NCBI RefSeq assembly: GCF_002305875.1
Contig: NZ_CP022098.1
Coordinates: 11,532,001-11,596,000, forward strand
Length of the DNA: 64,000 bases
Direction of reading: 5' to 3'
Source: Cystobacter fuscus
GTDB lineage: Bacteria > Myxococcota > Myxococcia > Myxococcales > Myxococcaceae
Positions 33,710 to 44,926 of this stretch are shown here, one piece after another. Each line of letters opens with the position of its first letter. Positions within the stretch are counted from its first letter, which is position 1. A program made the position numbers and the translations under genes. The notes beneath the pieces were generated by a model. It was not told where the DNA came from and searched no databases. It was given only the letters and a program-made list of their open reading frames with translations.

Positions 33710-35359
33710 CTACCGGCCCAGCCGGCGCGCGAGCTCCGCTTCCAGCCGCTTCGTCTCGAGCGGCCACTCGCGGTGGCCCACATACCCGTCGGGCCGCACC
33801 AGGTAGAACCCCTCCGCCCCGGCGCCGAAGCGGCGATGCACCGCGCCGTCCTCGTCGGCCAGCACCCAGGGGGCGGGCGTGCCCTCTCCGGACACCACCA
33901 CGCGCGCCTTCAACCAGGGCCCGTACTGCCGCTCCAGCCGCTCCGCGAGCGCGACCAGCTCCCCACGCCGCGGGGCCTCGAACTTCAGGCCCGTGAACAG
34001 CAGCAGCGTGTGCTGGGGTCCGCGCAACACCTGGTGCAGGCGCTCCACGCCCTCCCCCCGGATGGGCATCTCCGGGACACGCTCCCCGGGCGCGGGGCCT
34101 TGCCGCCTGCGCACGCCGCCCACGTCCTCGCCCCACAAGTGCTCGGTGGACAGGGGGCTCTCGCGGTAGCGGATGGAGAGCTGGGAGATGAAGCGCGACA
34201 ACCGGCGCTGCGCGGCGAGATTGTCGAACAGCCGGCTGGCGAGCCGGGGCACCACGTGGGCGCGGAACAACCGCGCGCCGAGCCCTCCTCGCGCCATGAG
34301 GGAGAAGGCCCGGTCCGTGCCCTGCAGCAGATGGCGTCCCACGGGGTGCCGCTCCAGCTCGTACGTGTCGAGCAGCGACTCCGGCGCGCGGCCCCGGGTG
34401 ACGAGCGCCAGCTTCCAGGCGAGGTTGTAGGCATCCTGGATGCCCGTGTTCATCCCCTGGCCTCCCACGGGGCTGTGGATGTGCGCGGCGTCGCCGGCGA
34501 GGAACACCCGGCCCTGGCGGTAGCGCGTCACGCCCCGGCTGTGCAGCCGATAGCGCGACATCCACCGCGGCTCGCTCACGCGCGTCGGCACGGGCACCAT
34601 CTGCTTCACCAGCGCCTGGATCTCCTCCAGGGCGAGGGGCGCCATGTCGTCGGCGGCGTCCGCGGCATCCTCGTGCGGCCGGATGAAGAACAACCGGTAG
34701 CGCTGATCACCCGGCATGGGGAAGGCCCCCACCACGCCGTGCGCGGACGGAATGATGCACAGCTCGCCCTCACCCAGGGACCATTCCACGCGCACGTCCG
34801 CCAGCACGCACGAGTCCTCATACGTCGAGCCCTCGAAGGGCAGGCCCAGGCCCTTGCGCACCCGGCTGCGCGCGCCGTCACAGCCCAGCAGCCACCGCGC
34901 GGACACGCGCTCCACCCGGCCATCCTCGTGCCTCAAGGTGGCCACGACCCCATCCACCTCCTGCTGGAAGCCCTCCAGCGCCACACCCCGCTCCACCCGG
35001 GGGCCGAACGAGCCCAGGTGCTCGGTGAGCAGGGCCTCGGTGACGTCCTGCGGGAGCATGAGGATGAAGGGGTAGCGCGTCTCCAGCCAGGTGAAGCCGC
35101 GCAGGGAAACCCGCGAGCGCGTCCCGCCCGTCCCCACCACGTTGAAGCCCAGGGTCTCGCGCCCGAGGGCGAGGGCCCGCTCCACGATGCCCAGGTCCTC
35201 GAAGATCTCCAGCGTGCGGGCCTGCACCGCCAGCGCGCGAGACAGCGGCGAGGGCGCCGTGAGCTGCTCCACCACGCGACAGCTCAGCCCATGCCGCGCC
35301 AGCTCCGATGCCATCATCAGGCCCGTCGGCCCGGCGCCCACCACCAGTGCGTCCAACAT
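33710..35359 (-). CDS. FAD-dependent aromatic-type monooxygenase (PheA/TfdB class)
   Basis: 549 residues. FAD-binding motifs: VVGAGPTGLMMASELARHG (GxGxxG), LLGCDGARSRVRKGLGL (DG motif) and VFLAGDAAHIHSPVGGQGMN (GD motif). The last 160 residues fit the thioredoxin-like C-terminal domain of PHBH-fold hydroxylases such as phenol and polyketide hydroxylases. It would hydroxylate an aromatic ring with NAD(P)H and O2; substrate unknown. GAGGG precedes the ATG at 35359. It starts 13 bases after the dipeptide epimerase stop, so it is last in the larB-larC-epimerase operon, an odd mix. The polyketide cassettes are far away at 0-7 kb, so a link is speculative. Confidence 0.87.
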   Translation of the reverse strand: MLDALVVGAGPTGLMMASELARHGLSCRVVEQLTAPSPLSRALAVQARTLEIFEDLGIVERALALGRETLGFNVVGTGGTRSRVSLRGFTWLETRYPFILMLPQDVTEALLTEHLGSFGPRVERGVALEGFQQEVDGVVATLRHEDGRVERVSARWLLGCDGARSRVRKGLGLPFEGSTYEDSCVLADVRVEWSLGEGELCIIPSAHGVVGAFPMPGDQRYRLFFIRPHEDAADAADDMAPLALEEIQALVKQMVPVPTRVSEPRWMSRYRLHSRGVTRYRQGRVFLAGDAAHIHSPVGGQGMNTGIQDAYNLAWKLALVTRGRAPESLLDTYELERHPVGRHLLQGTDRAFSLMARGGLGARLFRAHVVPRLASRLFDNLAAQRRLSRFISQLSIRYRESPLSTEHLWGEDVGGVRRRQGPAPGERVPEMPIRGEGVERLHQVLRGPQHTLLLFTGLKFEAPRRGELVALAERLERQYGPWLKARVVVSGEGTPAPWVLADEDGAVHRRFGAGAEGFYLVRPDGYVGHREWPLETKRLEAELARRLGR

Positions 35360-35372
35360 GTGCCGCCCTCGC

Positions 35373-36449
35373 TCAGTCCAGCTCGACACCATGGCCGGCC
35401 TGGACGTGACCGACGTCCACCCGTCCCCCCTCGATCCGCAACCCCCCGCGGAAGGAATGCTCGCGAATGAAGAGGTGGGTGTCCAGGTCCGCGTAATCGA
35501 AACCGCCCAGGCCCGCGGCGAAGTGCACGGCGCTGCTCATCGCCAGGGTGCTCTCCAGCATGCCGCCCATCATCAACTCCATGCCGAAGGCGCGCGCCAC
35601 GTTCCACATGGCCAGCGACTCCACCACCCCGCTCTTCATCAGCTTGAGGTTCACCCCGTGCGCGCCGCCCTCGCGGCCCAGGCGCACCACGTCCGCCACC
35701 GTGCGCGCCGACTCGTCCGCGCAGATGGGCACCCGCGAGGAGCGCGTCAGCTCGGCCAGCCCCTCCCAGTCCTCGCGCGGCACGGGCTGCTCGAAGAGCG
35801 CCAGCGGAACACCCGCCGCCTCCAGGCCGGACAGGAAGGCGCGCGCGCCCGCCACCGTGTAGCCCCCGTTGGCGTCCGCGAACAGCCGCGTCCCGGGCGC
35901 CTCCCGGCGGATGATGACCATGCGCCGCACGTCCTCTTCCGGACTCAGCGCGCCCACCTTCACCTTGAGGGTGCGGATGCCCCGCGCGACGATGGCCCGG
36001 GCCGACGAGGCCGCGTGCGCTTCGTCCCCCGCCGTCACCGTCATGTCGATGTCCAGCGTGCTGCCCGCGCCTCCGAACAGGGTGGCCAGGGGCATGCGGT
36101 GGTGACGGCCCAGCGCGTCCAGCAACGCCAGCTCGATTCCACAGCGCGCCGACGGAGCCCGGGGCAGCGCCTCCCCGAGCCACGCGCCGATGGGTCGCCA
36201 GGCGCTCGCGTCCCGGCCCACGAGGGCGTCGCGCACGGAGGCCATGGCCTCGAGCGTGCTCGCCTGCGTCTCACCGGAGACGGCCGTGAAGGGCGCCGCC
36301 TCGCCCAGCCCCACCGTGCCGTCCGCGAGGGTGAGCCGCACCAACACGTTGTCCGCCCGCTCCGGAGCCCCGGTGGCGATGGCGAAGGGCTCGGTGAGCG
36401 GGAGGTTCAGGGGCTCGAAGCGCAGCTCGGTGATGACGGTTGGGTTCAT
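35373..36449 (-). CDS. Dipeptide epimerase (L-Ala-D/L-Glu epimerase-like, enolase superfamily)
   Basis: 358 residues. Muconate-lactonising subgroup of the enolase superfamily: TLKVKVG (KxK, catalytic Lys), LFADANGGY (metal Asp), ALFEQPVP (metal Glu), CADESA (metal Asp) and GVNLKLMKSG (second catalytic Lys). This arrangement is that of Ala-Glu epimerases, which recycle murein peptides. Predatory bacteria that digest cell walls would benefit from it (inferred). Substrates in this family vary widely among dipeptides, so the exact one is open. The ATG at 36449 has only a weak ribosome-binding site, 47 bases after larC. Confidence 0.88.
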   Translation of the reverse strand: MNPTVITELRFEPLNLPLTEPFAIATGAPERADNVLVRLTLADGTVGLGEAAPFTAVSGETQASTLEAMASVRDALVGRDASAWRPIGAWLGEALPRAPSARCGIELALLDALGRHHRMPLATLFGGAGSTLDIDMTVTAGDEAHAASSARAIVARGIRTLKVKVGALSPEEDVRRMVIIRREAPGTRLFADANGGYTVAGARAFLSGLEAAGVPLALFEQPVPREDWEGLAELTRSSRVPICADESARTVADVVRLGREGGAHGVNLKLMKSGVVESLAMWNVARAFGMELMMGGMLESTLAMSSAVHFAAGLGGFDYADLDTHLFIREHSFRGGLRIEGGRVDVGHVQAGHGVELD

Positions 36450-36496
36450 GGTCTCGTGGGGAAGAAAGGAAATGGAAGAGAATGGAGCGGCGGAAG

Positions 36497-37669
36497 TCAG
36501 CGCCCGGAGCCGAGCGCCGCCAGCGCCGCCGCCATCACCTGCTTGAGCGGAACTCCGGCGGACTCGGCCACCCGGCGGCAGTCCTCGAACTCGGGGTGGG
36601 CGTTGAGCACCACGCCGTCGCGCAGGCCGCGCTTCACCCGCACCGGACCCCAGGGCGTCTCGACCTCCACCCAGTCGCGCTCCAAGGCCCGCCGCTCCAC
36701 GGAGTAGGAGCGAACCCCGAGCGTCGTGGACTCGCGCAGCAACAGGTCCACCACGACCTCCTTCGCGCTCGACTCCACCAGCACGCTCAGCACATGGCCC
36801 GGCCGCGCCTTCTTCATCGTCGCGGGCACCACCCAGGCGTCCAGCGCGCCCCGCGTCAGCACATGCTCCAGCAGGTAGCCGAGCAACTGCGGCGTGCTGT
36901 CGTCCAGGTTCGCCTCGAGCACCCAGAGGCCCTGCGTCTGGCCCTCGGCCCGGCCCAGGGTGGCGCGCAACACGTTGGGCCGGTCGCGGAAGTCCTTCGT
37001 CCCCACGCCGTAGCCGATGCGCTCCATGCGGAAGTCCGCGGGCGGCGGGGCGATGCGCGTGAGCACCTTGAGCAGCGCCGCTCCCGTGGGCGTCGTCAGC
37101 TCGCCCACGCCCTCGAAGCGCACCGGCAGTTCCCGGAGCAGCTCCAGCGTGGCCGGCACCGGGATGGGCATGTTGCCGTGCGCCACCCGGATGGTGCCAC
37201 TGCCCAGCGGCGGCGGCGCCGCGTACACCTCGGGGTCGCCCAGCAGCTCCAGCACCACCGCGGCCCCGCAGATGTCCACGATGGAGTCCACCGCGCCCAC
37301 CTCGTGGAAGTGGATGGCGTCGAGCGACACCCCGTGCACCTTCGCCTCCGCCTCGCCGATGGCGCGGAACACCGCCAGCGCCCGCTCCTTGGCCCGAGGC
37401 GGCAGCGTGGGCGCCGCCTCGATGAGCGCGCGGATGTCCGAATAGGCCCGGTGGGGGTGCGCCTCGCGCTCGTCCAGCACCACGTCCAGGTGAGTGCCGC
37501 TGATGGCGTGCCGCACCGCCCGGCTCACCGCCAGCTTCCAGCCCGGCACCCCGAGTCCACTGAGCGCCTGGGTGAGCGCCTCCGGCGAGACGCCCAGATC
37601 GATGCCCGCCGCGAGGAACATGTCCCCGGCGATGCCGCCCACGGGCTCCAGATAGAGAACCTTGCGCAT
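36497..37669 (-). CDS. larC: LarC, nickel insertion for the nickel-pincer nucleotide cofactor
   Basis: 390 residues, full-length LarC. It opens VLYLEPVGGIAGDMFLAAGIDLG and carries AIHFHEVGAVDSIVDICG, GNMPIPVPATLELL and GYGVGTKDF. LarC uses CTP to put nickel into pyridinium-3,5-bisthiocarboxylate mononucleotide, completing the NPN cofactor of LarA-type racemases and epimerases. In Lactobacillus, larC is made as LarC1/LarC2 through a frameshift; here it is one continuous frame. It begins 11 bases after larB. The sulfur-transfer enzyme LarE and a LarA-type enzyme are not in this window. Confidence 0.92.
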   Translation of the reverse strand: MRKVLYLEPVGGIAGDMFLAAGIDLGVSPEALTQALSGLGVPGWKLAVSRAVRHAISGTHLDVVLDEREAHPHRAYSDIRALIEAAPTLPPRAKERALAVFRAIGEAEAKVHGVSLDAIHFHEVGAVDSIVDICGAAVVLELLGDPEVYAAPPPLGSGTIRVAHGNMPIPVPATLELLRELPVRFEGVGELTTPTGAALLKVLTRIAPPPADFRMERIGYGVGTKDFRDRPNVLRATLGRAEGQTQGLWVLEANLDDSTPQLLGYLLEHVLTRGALDAWVVPATMKKARPGHVLSVLVESSAKEVVVDLLLRESTTLGVRSYSVERRALERDWVEVETPWGPVRVKRGLRDGVVLNAHPEFEDCRRVAESAGVPLKQVMAAALAALGSGR

Positions 37670-37680
37670 GCCCGTGTCCC

Positions 37681-38433
37681 TCAGCGCTGCCCGCGCGTGC
37701 GCGAGATGAGCGCCGCGTAGAAGCCGCCCCCGAAGCCATTGTCGATGTTCATCGTCGCCACGTTCGAGGCGCACGAGTTCACCATCGCCAGCAGCGCGGA
37801 CACCCCACCGAAGTTGGCCCCGTACCCCACCGACGTCGGCACCGCCACCACGGGGATGCCCACGAGCCCTCCCACCGCGCTCGCCAACGCTCCCTCCATG
37901 CCCGCCACCACCACCGCCGCGTGCGCGGATTGGATCTCCTCGCGCCGACGCAAGAGCCGGTGGATGCCCGCCACGCCCACGTCGTAAACGCGCGTCACCG
38001 TGGCCCCCATGGCCTGAGCGGTGAGCACCGCCTCCTCGGCGACGGGAATGTCGCTCGTCCCCGCCGTCACCACCGCCACCCGGCCCGCCTTGGGCTTGCC
38101 CTGCTTCAGGTGGAAGATGCGCGCCACCGCGTGGTACTCGCCCTTGGGATGGGCGGCCAGGAGCGCCTCGGCCTTGTCCGGCTGCAGCCGCGTCACCAGC
38201 ACCGTCTGCTTGCGTTCCACCAGCTTCGCCACGATGCCGAGCAACTGCTCCACCGTCTTCGGCTCGCCCAACACCACCTCGGGAAAGCCGAAGCGCAGGC
38301 TGCGGTGGGTGTCCAGCGTCGCATAGCCCAGCTCGGCGAAGGGCAGGTCCTTGAGCTGCCCCACGGCGGCGTCCACGGAGACCTTGCCGCCCTTCACCTG
38401 CTCGAGCAGTCGGGTGAGCGTCTTCTCATCCAT
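37681..38433 (-). CDS. larB: LarB, first enzyme of nickel-pincer cofactor synthesis
   Basis: 250 residues. The AIR carboxylase-like (PurE) fold is seen in VAVVTAGTSDIPVAEEAVLTAQ, VVVAGMEGALASAVGGLVGIPVVAVPTSVGYG and MNIDNGFGGG, the LarB marks. LarB carboxylates and hydrolyses nicotinic acid adenine dinucleotide to give the dicarboxylated pyridinium mononucleotide, the cofactor precursor. It is first in the operon larB-larC-epimerase-monooxygenase on the minus strand. About 85 N-terminal residues before the core are normal for the family. Confidence 0.93.
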   Translation of the reverse strand: MDEKTLTRLLEQVKGGKVSVDAAVGQLKDLPFAELGYATLDTHRSLRFGFPEVVLGEPKTVEQLLGIVAKLVERKQTVLVTRLQPDKAEALLAAHPKGEYHAVARIFHLKQGKPKAGRVAVVTAGTSDIPVAEEAVLTAQAMGATVTRVYDVGVAGIHRLLRRREEIQSAHAAVVVAGMEGALASAVGGLVGIPVVAVPTSVGYGANFGGVSALLAMVNSCASNVATMNIDNGFGGGFYAALISRTRGQR

Positions 38434-38499
38434 GGCCGCTCCCTCTACTCCACTCCGCACGGGGCCGCACGCGGCAAGCGCTCGCGCTGTGCGGGAATG

Positions 38500-38530
38500 A
38501 AAAAGGGCCCCGGACTTCCCTCCGGGGCCC
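38500..38530 (-). terminator. Rho-independent terminator of the pullulanase gene
   Basis: GGGCCCCGGA and TCCGGGGCCC (38505-38530) form a 10-base-pair stem with a 6-base loop; read on minus it is followed by TTTTT (38504-38500). It lies 38 bases after the pullulanase stop. Confidence 0.85.
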
Positions 38531-38568
38531 CTCTCTTCCTTCACCGGTGCGTCATGACCGCCCGTGAA

Positions 38569-42012
<3,444 letters not shown>

Positions 42013-42217
42013 GAATACGCCTTTCGCGTGAGCCAGCCGCCGCGGAGACACGGACGGCCGGACATCCATCGGGGGGTGAAGGCAGACACCCCGGCGCGAC
42101 CGCCTCACGAAGACACGGAAGCACCGCGGTGCCTCGCGAGCGTATAGCAGAGGGGACACACTCCTTCACCTGAGGCACTGGCCCACGAGCGAAGGACGCT
42201 GGTAAGCCAGCCGCACC

Positions 42218-43873
42218 ATGCCCCGCGCCTCGCGTCTGTTGCCCCTGCTCGCCGTGACATCCTGCGTCACGGGTCCCTCGAATCCGAACGAACCGCCGCC
42301 CGCTCGGGTGGAGCTCGCCGCGCCCGCGAGTGACGCCTGGTACTCGCACGCGGTCTTCTACGAGCTGTTCGTGCGCAGCTTCCAGGACTCCAACGGAGAC
42401 GGAAAGGGAGACCTGCCCGGCCTCATCTCCCGGTTGGACTACCTCAACGATGGAGACCCGAGCACCACGACGGACCTCGGCGTGGACGCGCTGTGGCTCA
42501 TGCCCGTGTTCGCCTCGCCGAGCTACCACGGCTACGACGTGACGGACTACGAGCGCATCAACCCGGACTACGGCACCAACGAGGACTTCGAGCGCCTGTG
42601 CGCCGAGGCCCACCGCCGGGGCATGCGCGTCATCGTGGACCTGGTCATCAACCACAGCAGCTCGCAGCACCCGTGGTTCATCGACTCCGCGTCCTCGCCC
42701 GGCTCGGCCCGGCGCGACTGGTACCAGTGGAGCGACAAGGACCTGGGTTGGAAGCAGCCCTGGGACATCTTCGCCAGCGGCTCCACCTGGCACGCGCTCA
42801 ATGGCTCCTACTACTACGGTGTCTTCTGGGGCGGCATGCCGGACCTCAACCTGCGCACGCCCGCGGTGCGCGAGGAAGTCAAACGCCTCGCCTCCTTCTG
42901 GCTGGCCAAGGGCGTGGATGGCTTCCGGCTGGACGCGGCGCGCTACCTGATTGAAACGGGCGGCGGGCTCACCGGCCAGGCCGACACCGCCGAGACGCAC
43001 GCCTTCTGGAAGGAGTTCGCCGAGCACGTGCGGAGCGTGAAGTCCGACGCGGTGCTCGTGGGCGAGGCCTGGACCACCACGCCCCTCATCGCCACCTACT
43101 ACGGCTCCACGGCGCGACTGCCCCAGGGAGACGAGCTGCCGCTCAACTTCAACTTCCCGCTCTCCGAGGCACTGCTCGAGGCGGCCCGGAGCGGCAACGG
43201 CAACGGCATCGCCCTGAAGCTGTCGGAGATGAGCGGCCGCTACCCCGCGGGCGTGGCGGACGCGCCCTTCCTCACCAACCACGACAACATCCGCGTGGCC
43301 ACGCAGCTCGCTGGCCAGCCCGGGCCCCTGGTGACCGCGGCGTCCGTGATGCTCACGCTGCCCGGCTCGCCCTTCCTCTATTACGGCGAGGAGCTGGGCC
43401 TGGCCAATGGCCCCACCACCAAGGACGAGGACAAGCGCACCCCCATGTCCTGGGACTCGAGCGCCGCAGGCGGCTTCACCACCGGCTCGCCCTGGTTCGC
43501 GCTCTCCCCGGGCCACGAGCGTACCAACGTGGCCACGCAGACGAATGAACCGGGCTCACTGCTCTCGCGCTACCGCGCGCTCATCCGGGCCCGCCACGCC
43601 TCGCCGGCCCTGGAGCGCGGCGGCCTCCTCCTGCTCACCTCCACCCGGGGCCGCACGCCCACGCTCGCCTTCCTGCGCACGCTCGGCGGCGAGCGCGTGC
43701 TCGTGGTGCACAACCTCGGTGACTCCTCGGAGACCACGGGGCCGTTCGAGCTGGAGGCGGAGTCCCTCGAGCCCCTCTTCACGGACGCCGCCGTGGGCTC
43801 ACCCGCGCGGAGCGGCACCGCCTGGAGCCTCACCCTGCCCGGCCGCGCCACCGGCATCTGGCGCCTGCGGTAG
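42218..43873 (+). CDS. Alpha-amylase-family (GH13) glycosidase, lipoprotein
   Basis: 551 residues. Signal with lipobox VTSC, so lipid-anchored. GH13 barrel motifs: VDLVINHSS, VDGFRLDAARYL (nucleophile Asp), AVLVGEAWTT (acid Glu) and FLTNHDNIR (transition-state Asp). The opening WYSHAVFYELFVRSFQDSNGDGKGDLPGL fits oligo-1,6-glucosidase/amylase subfamilies acting on maltodextrins. It would shorten glucans outside the inner membrane for the transport operon on the other strand. Its last 75 bases overlap, tail to tail, the end of the lipoprotein gene at 43799-44833. Confidence 0.92.
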   Translation: MPRASRLLPLLAVTSCVTGPSNPNEPPPARVELAAPASDAWYSHAVFYELFVRSFQDSNGDGKGDLPGLISRLDYLNDGDPSTTTDLGVDALWLMPVFASPSYHGYDVTDYERINPDYGTNEDFERLCAEAHRRGMRVIVDLVINHSSSQHPWFIDSASSPGSARRDWYQWSDKDLGWKQPWDIFASGSTWHALNGSYYYGVFWGGMPDLNLRTPAVREEVKRLASFWLAKGVDGFRLDAARYLIETGGGLTGQADTAETHAFWKEFAEHVRSVKSDAVLVGEAWTTTPLIATYYGSTARLPQGDELPLNFNFPLSEALLEAARSGNGNGIALKLSEMSGRYPAGVADAPFLTNHDNIRVATQLAGQPGPLVTAASVMLTLPGSPFLYYGEELGLANGPTTKDEDKRTPMSWDSSAAGGFTTGSPWFALSPGHERTNVATQTNEPGSLLSRYRALIRARHASPALERGGLLLLTSTRGRTPTLAFLRTLGGERVLVVHNLGDSSETTGPFELEAESLEPLFTDAAVGSPARSGTAWSLTLPGRATGIWRLR

Positions 43874-44833
43874 CGACGCATCGGGTACCACCGCCGGCCA
43901 CGGCGGCGCCTGGGGCCCGAGCACGTCCTCCTGCCGCACGCCCTCGGGCACCACCAGGTCCACCACCGGCGACTGGGGCGCGCCGCCCACGCGTCCCCCA
44001 CCGAAGCGCTCGTGGGACACGCCCGGGCCGATGCCCAGCACCAGCACTCCCTGCTCGGGCGGCGCCGTCACGCCCCCGAGGAAGGCGGGCATCGACACGC
44101 GCCGGGTGAGCACCGCGCCCGTCACCGCCACCGCGTAGCCCCAGGACGCGCTCGCCGGACCTCCCAGGAAGGACTCCGGCACGAAGAAGGACACCCGCGC
44201 GCCGGTGACGTTGACGCGCGTGGGGAAGAAGACGCTCGTGTCGATGCGCCGCTCGACCTCCGCCTCCAGGGCCTTCAACGCGGGTCCACCGAGCGAGCCC
44301 TCAGTCCGCTGGGCCTCGGCGAGCGCCGCCTCGCGCCACAGCGCACGCAATGAGTCCCTCGCCTCGAGGGGACGGGGCGACAGGAGGAGGGCCTTCTCCC
44401 AGGCGCTGCCCGGAGCGAGCACGAGGCGGCGGCCCGGGAGCGTGTCCGTGCTCCCCGAGCCCTCGCGCCGATCCTGGTCCACGTACACGTCCAGGTTGAA
44501 GGTGTAGAAGCCGAGGCGGGCCTGATCCACCAGGGTGGTGCCCACGCCGTCCACGGTGCGCGCGGTGGGCGAGGCGATGGGGCGGGCGAAGATGGCCTCG
44601 AAGCGCGTTCCCCCGCTCTCGGGCCAGGCGCGCAGCGAGAGCAGATCCATCGCGCCCGGGCCCAGGTCCTCGCGCAGCGGGTAGCGCAGCTCGCCGTCCC
44701 CGTGGTCATCCCCCCGGGGATCCTCCAGGGAGAAGAGCGGCGTGGCCCCGCGCGTGCCACGACAGGCTGAGGCCAGGACGACGAGCAACAGGAGGGAGAG
44801 ACAGCGGCGCGACGGCACGGGGAGCAGGGGCAT
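43799..44833 (-). CDS. Lipoprotein with glucodextranase-C/DOMON-like starch-module domain
   Basis: 344 residues. Lipobox ASAC after MPLLPVPSRRCLSLLLLVVL-type signal. The mature part begins with DPRGDDHGDGELRYPL and includes FYTFNLDVYVDQDRREGSGSTDTLPGR. This closely parallels the protein at 47231-48064 (DPTGDDNGPGTYKYPTD, then FIDTDGKEGSGSTESLPGL), so the two are paralogues of the module found at the C-terminus of glucodextranases and amylopullulanases. Likely a surface-held glucan-binding protein. Last gene of the maltodextrin operon, 94 bases after the porin. Its 3' 75 bases overlap the convergent amylase; the Ala/Gly/Pro-rich C-terminal tail there looks dispensable. Confidence 0.78.
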   Translation of the reverse strand: MPLLPVPSRRCLSLLLLVVLASACRGTRGATPLFSLEDPRGDDHGDGELRYPLREDLGPGAMDLLSLRAWPESGGTRFEAIFARPIASPTARTVDGVGTTLVDQARLGFYTFNLDVYVDQDRREGSGSTDTLPGRRLVLAPGSAWEKALLLSPRPLEARDSLRALWREAALAEAQRTEGSLGGPALKALEAEVERRIDTSVFFPTRVNVTGARVSFFVPESFLGGPASASWGYAVAVTGAVLTRRVSMPAFLGGVTAPPEQGVLVLGIGPGVSHERFGGGRVGGAPQSPVVDLVVPEGVRQEDVLGPQAPPWPAVVPDASLPQAPDAGGAAGQGEAPGGAAPRG

Positions 44834-44867
44834 GGCGAGGGGCCTTCCTGACGGAGAGTGGACATGA

Positions 44868-44905
44868 CGAGGGCCCGGCGGGCGTCGCCGCGCACCGGGC
44901 CCTCG
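44868..44905 (-). other. Intergenic hairpin between porin and lipoprotein genes
   Basis: CGAGGGCCCGG (44868-44878) pairs perfectly with CCGGGCCCTCG (44895-44905). No T-run follows. It may end part of the transcripts or protect the 3' end of the porin message, lowering expression of the last gene. Confidence 0.5.
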
Positions 44906-44926
44906 GGGACGACCAGACGGGGAGGA

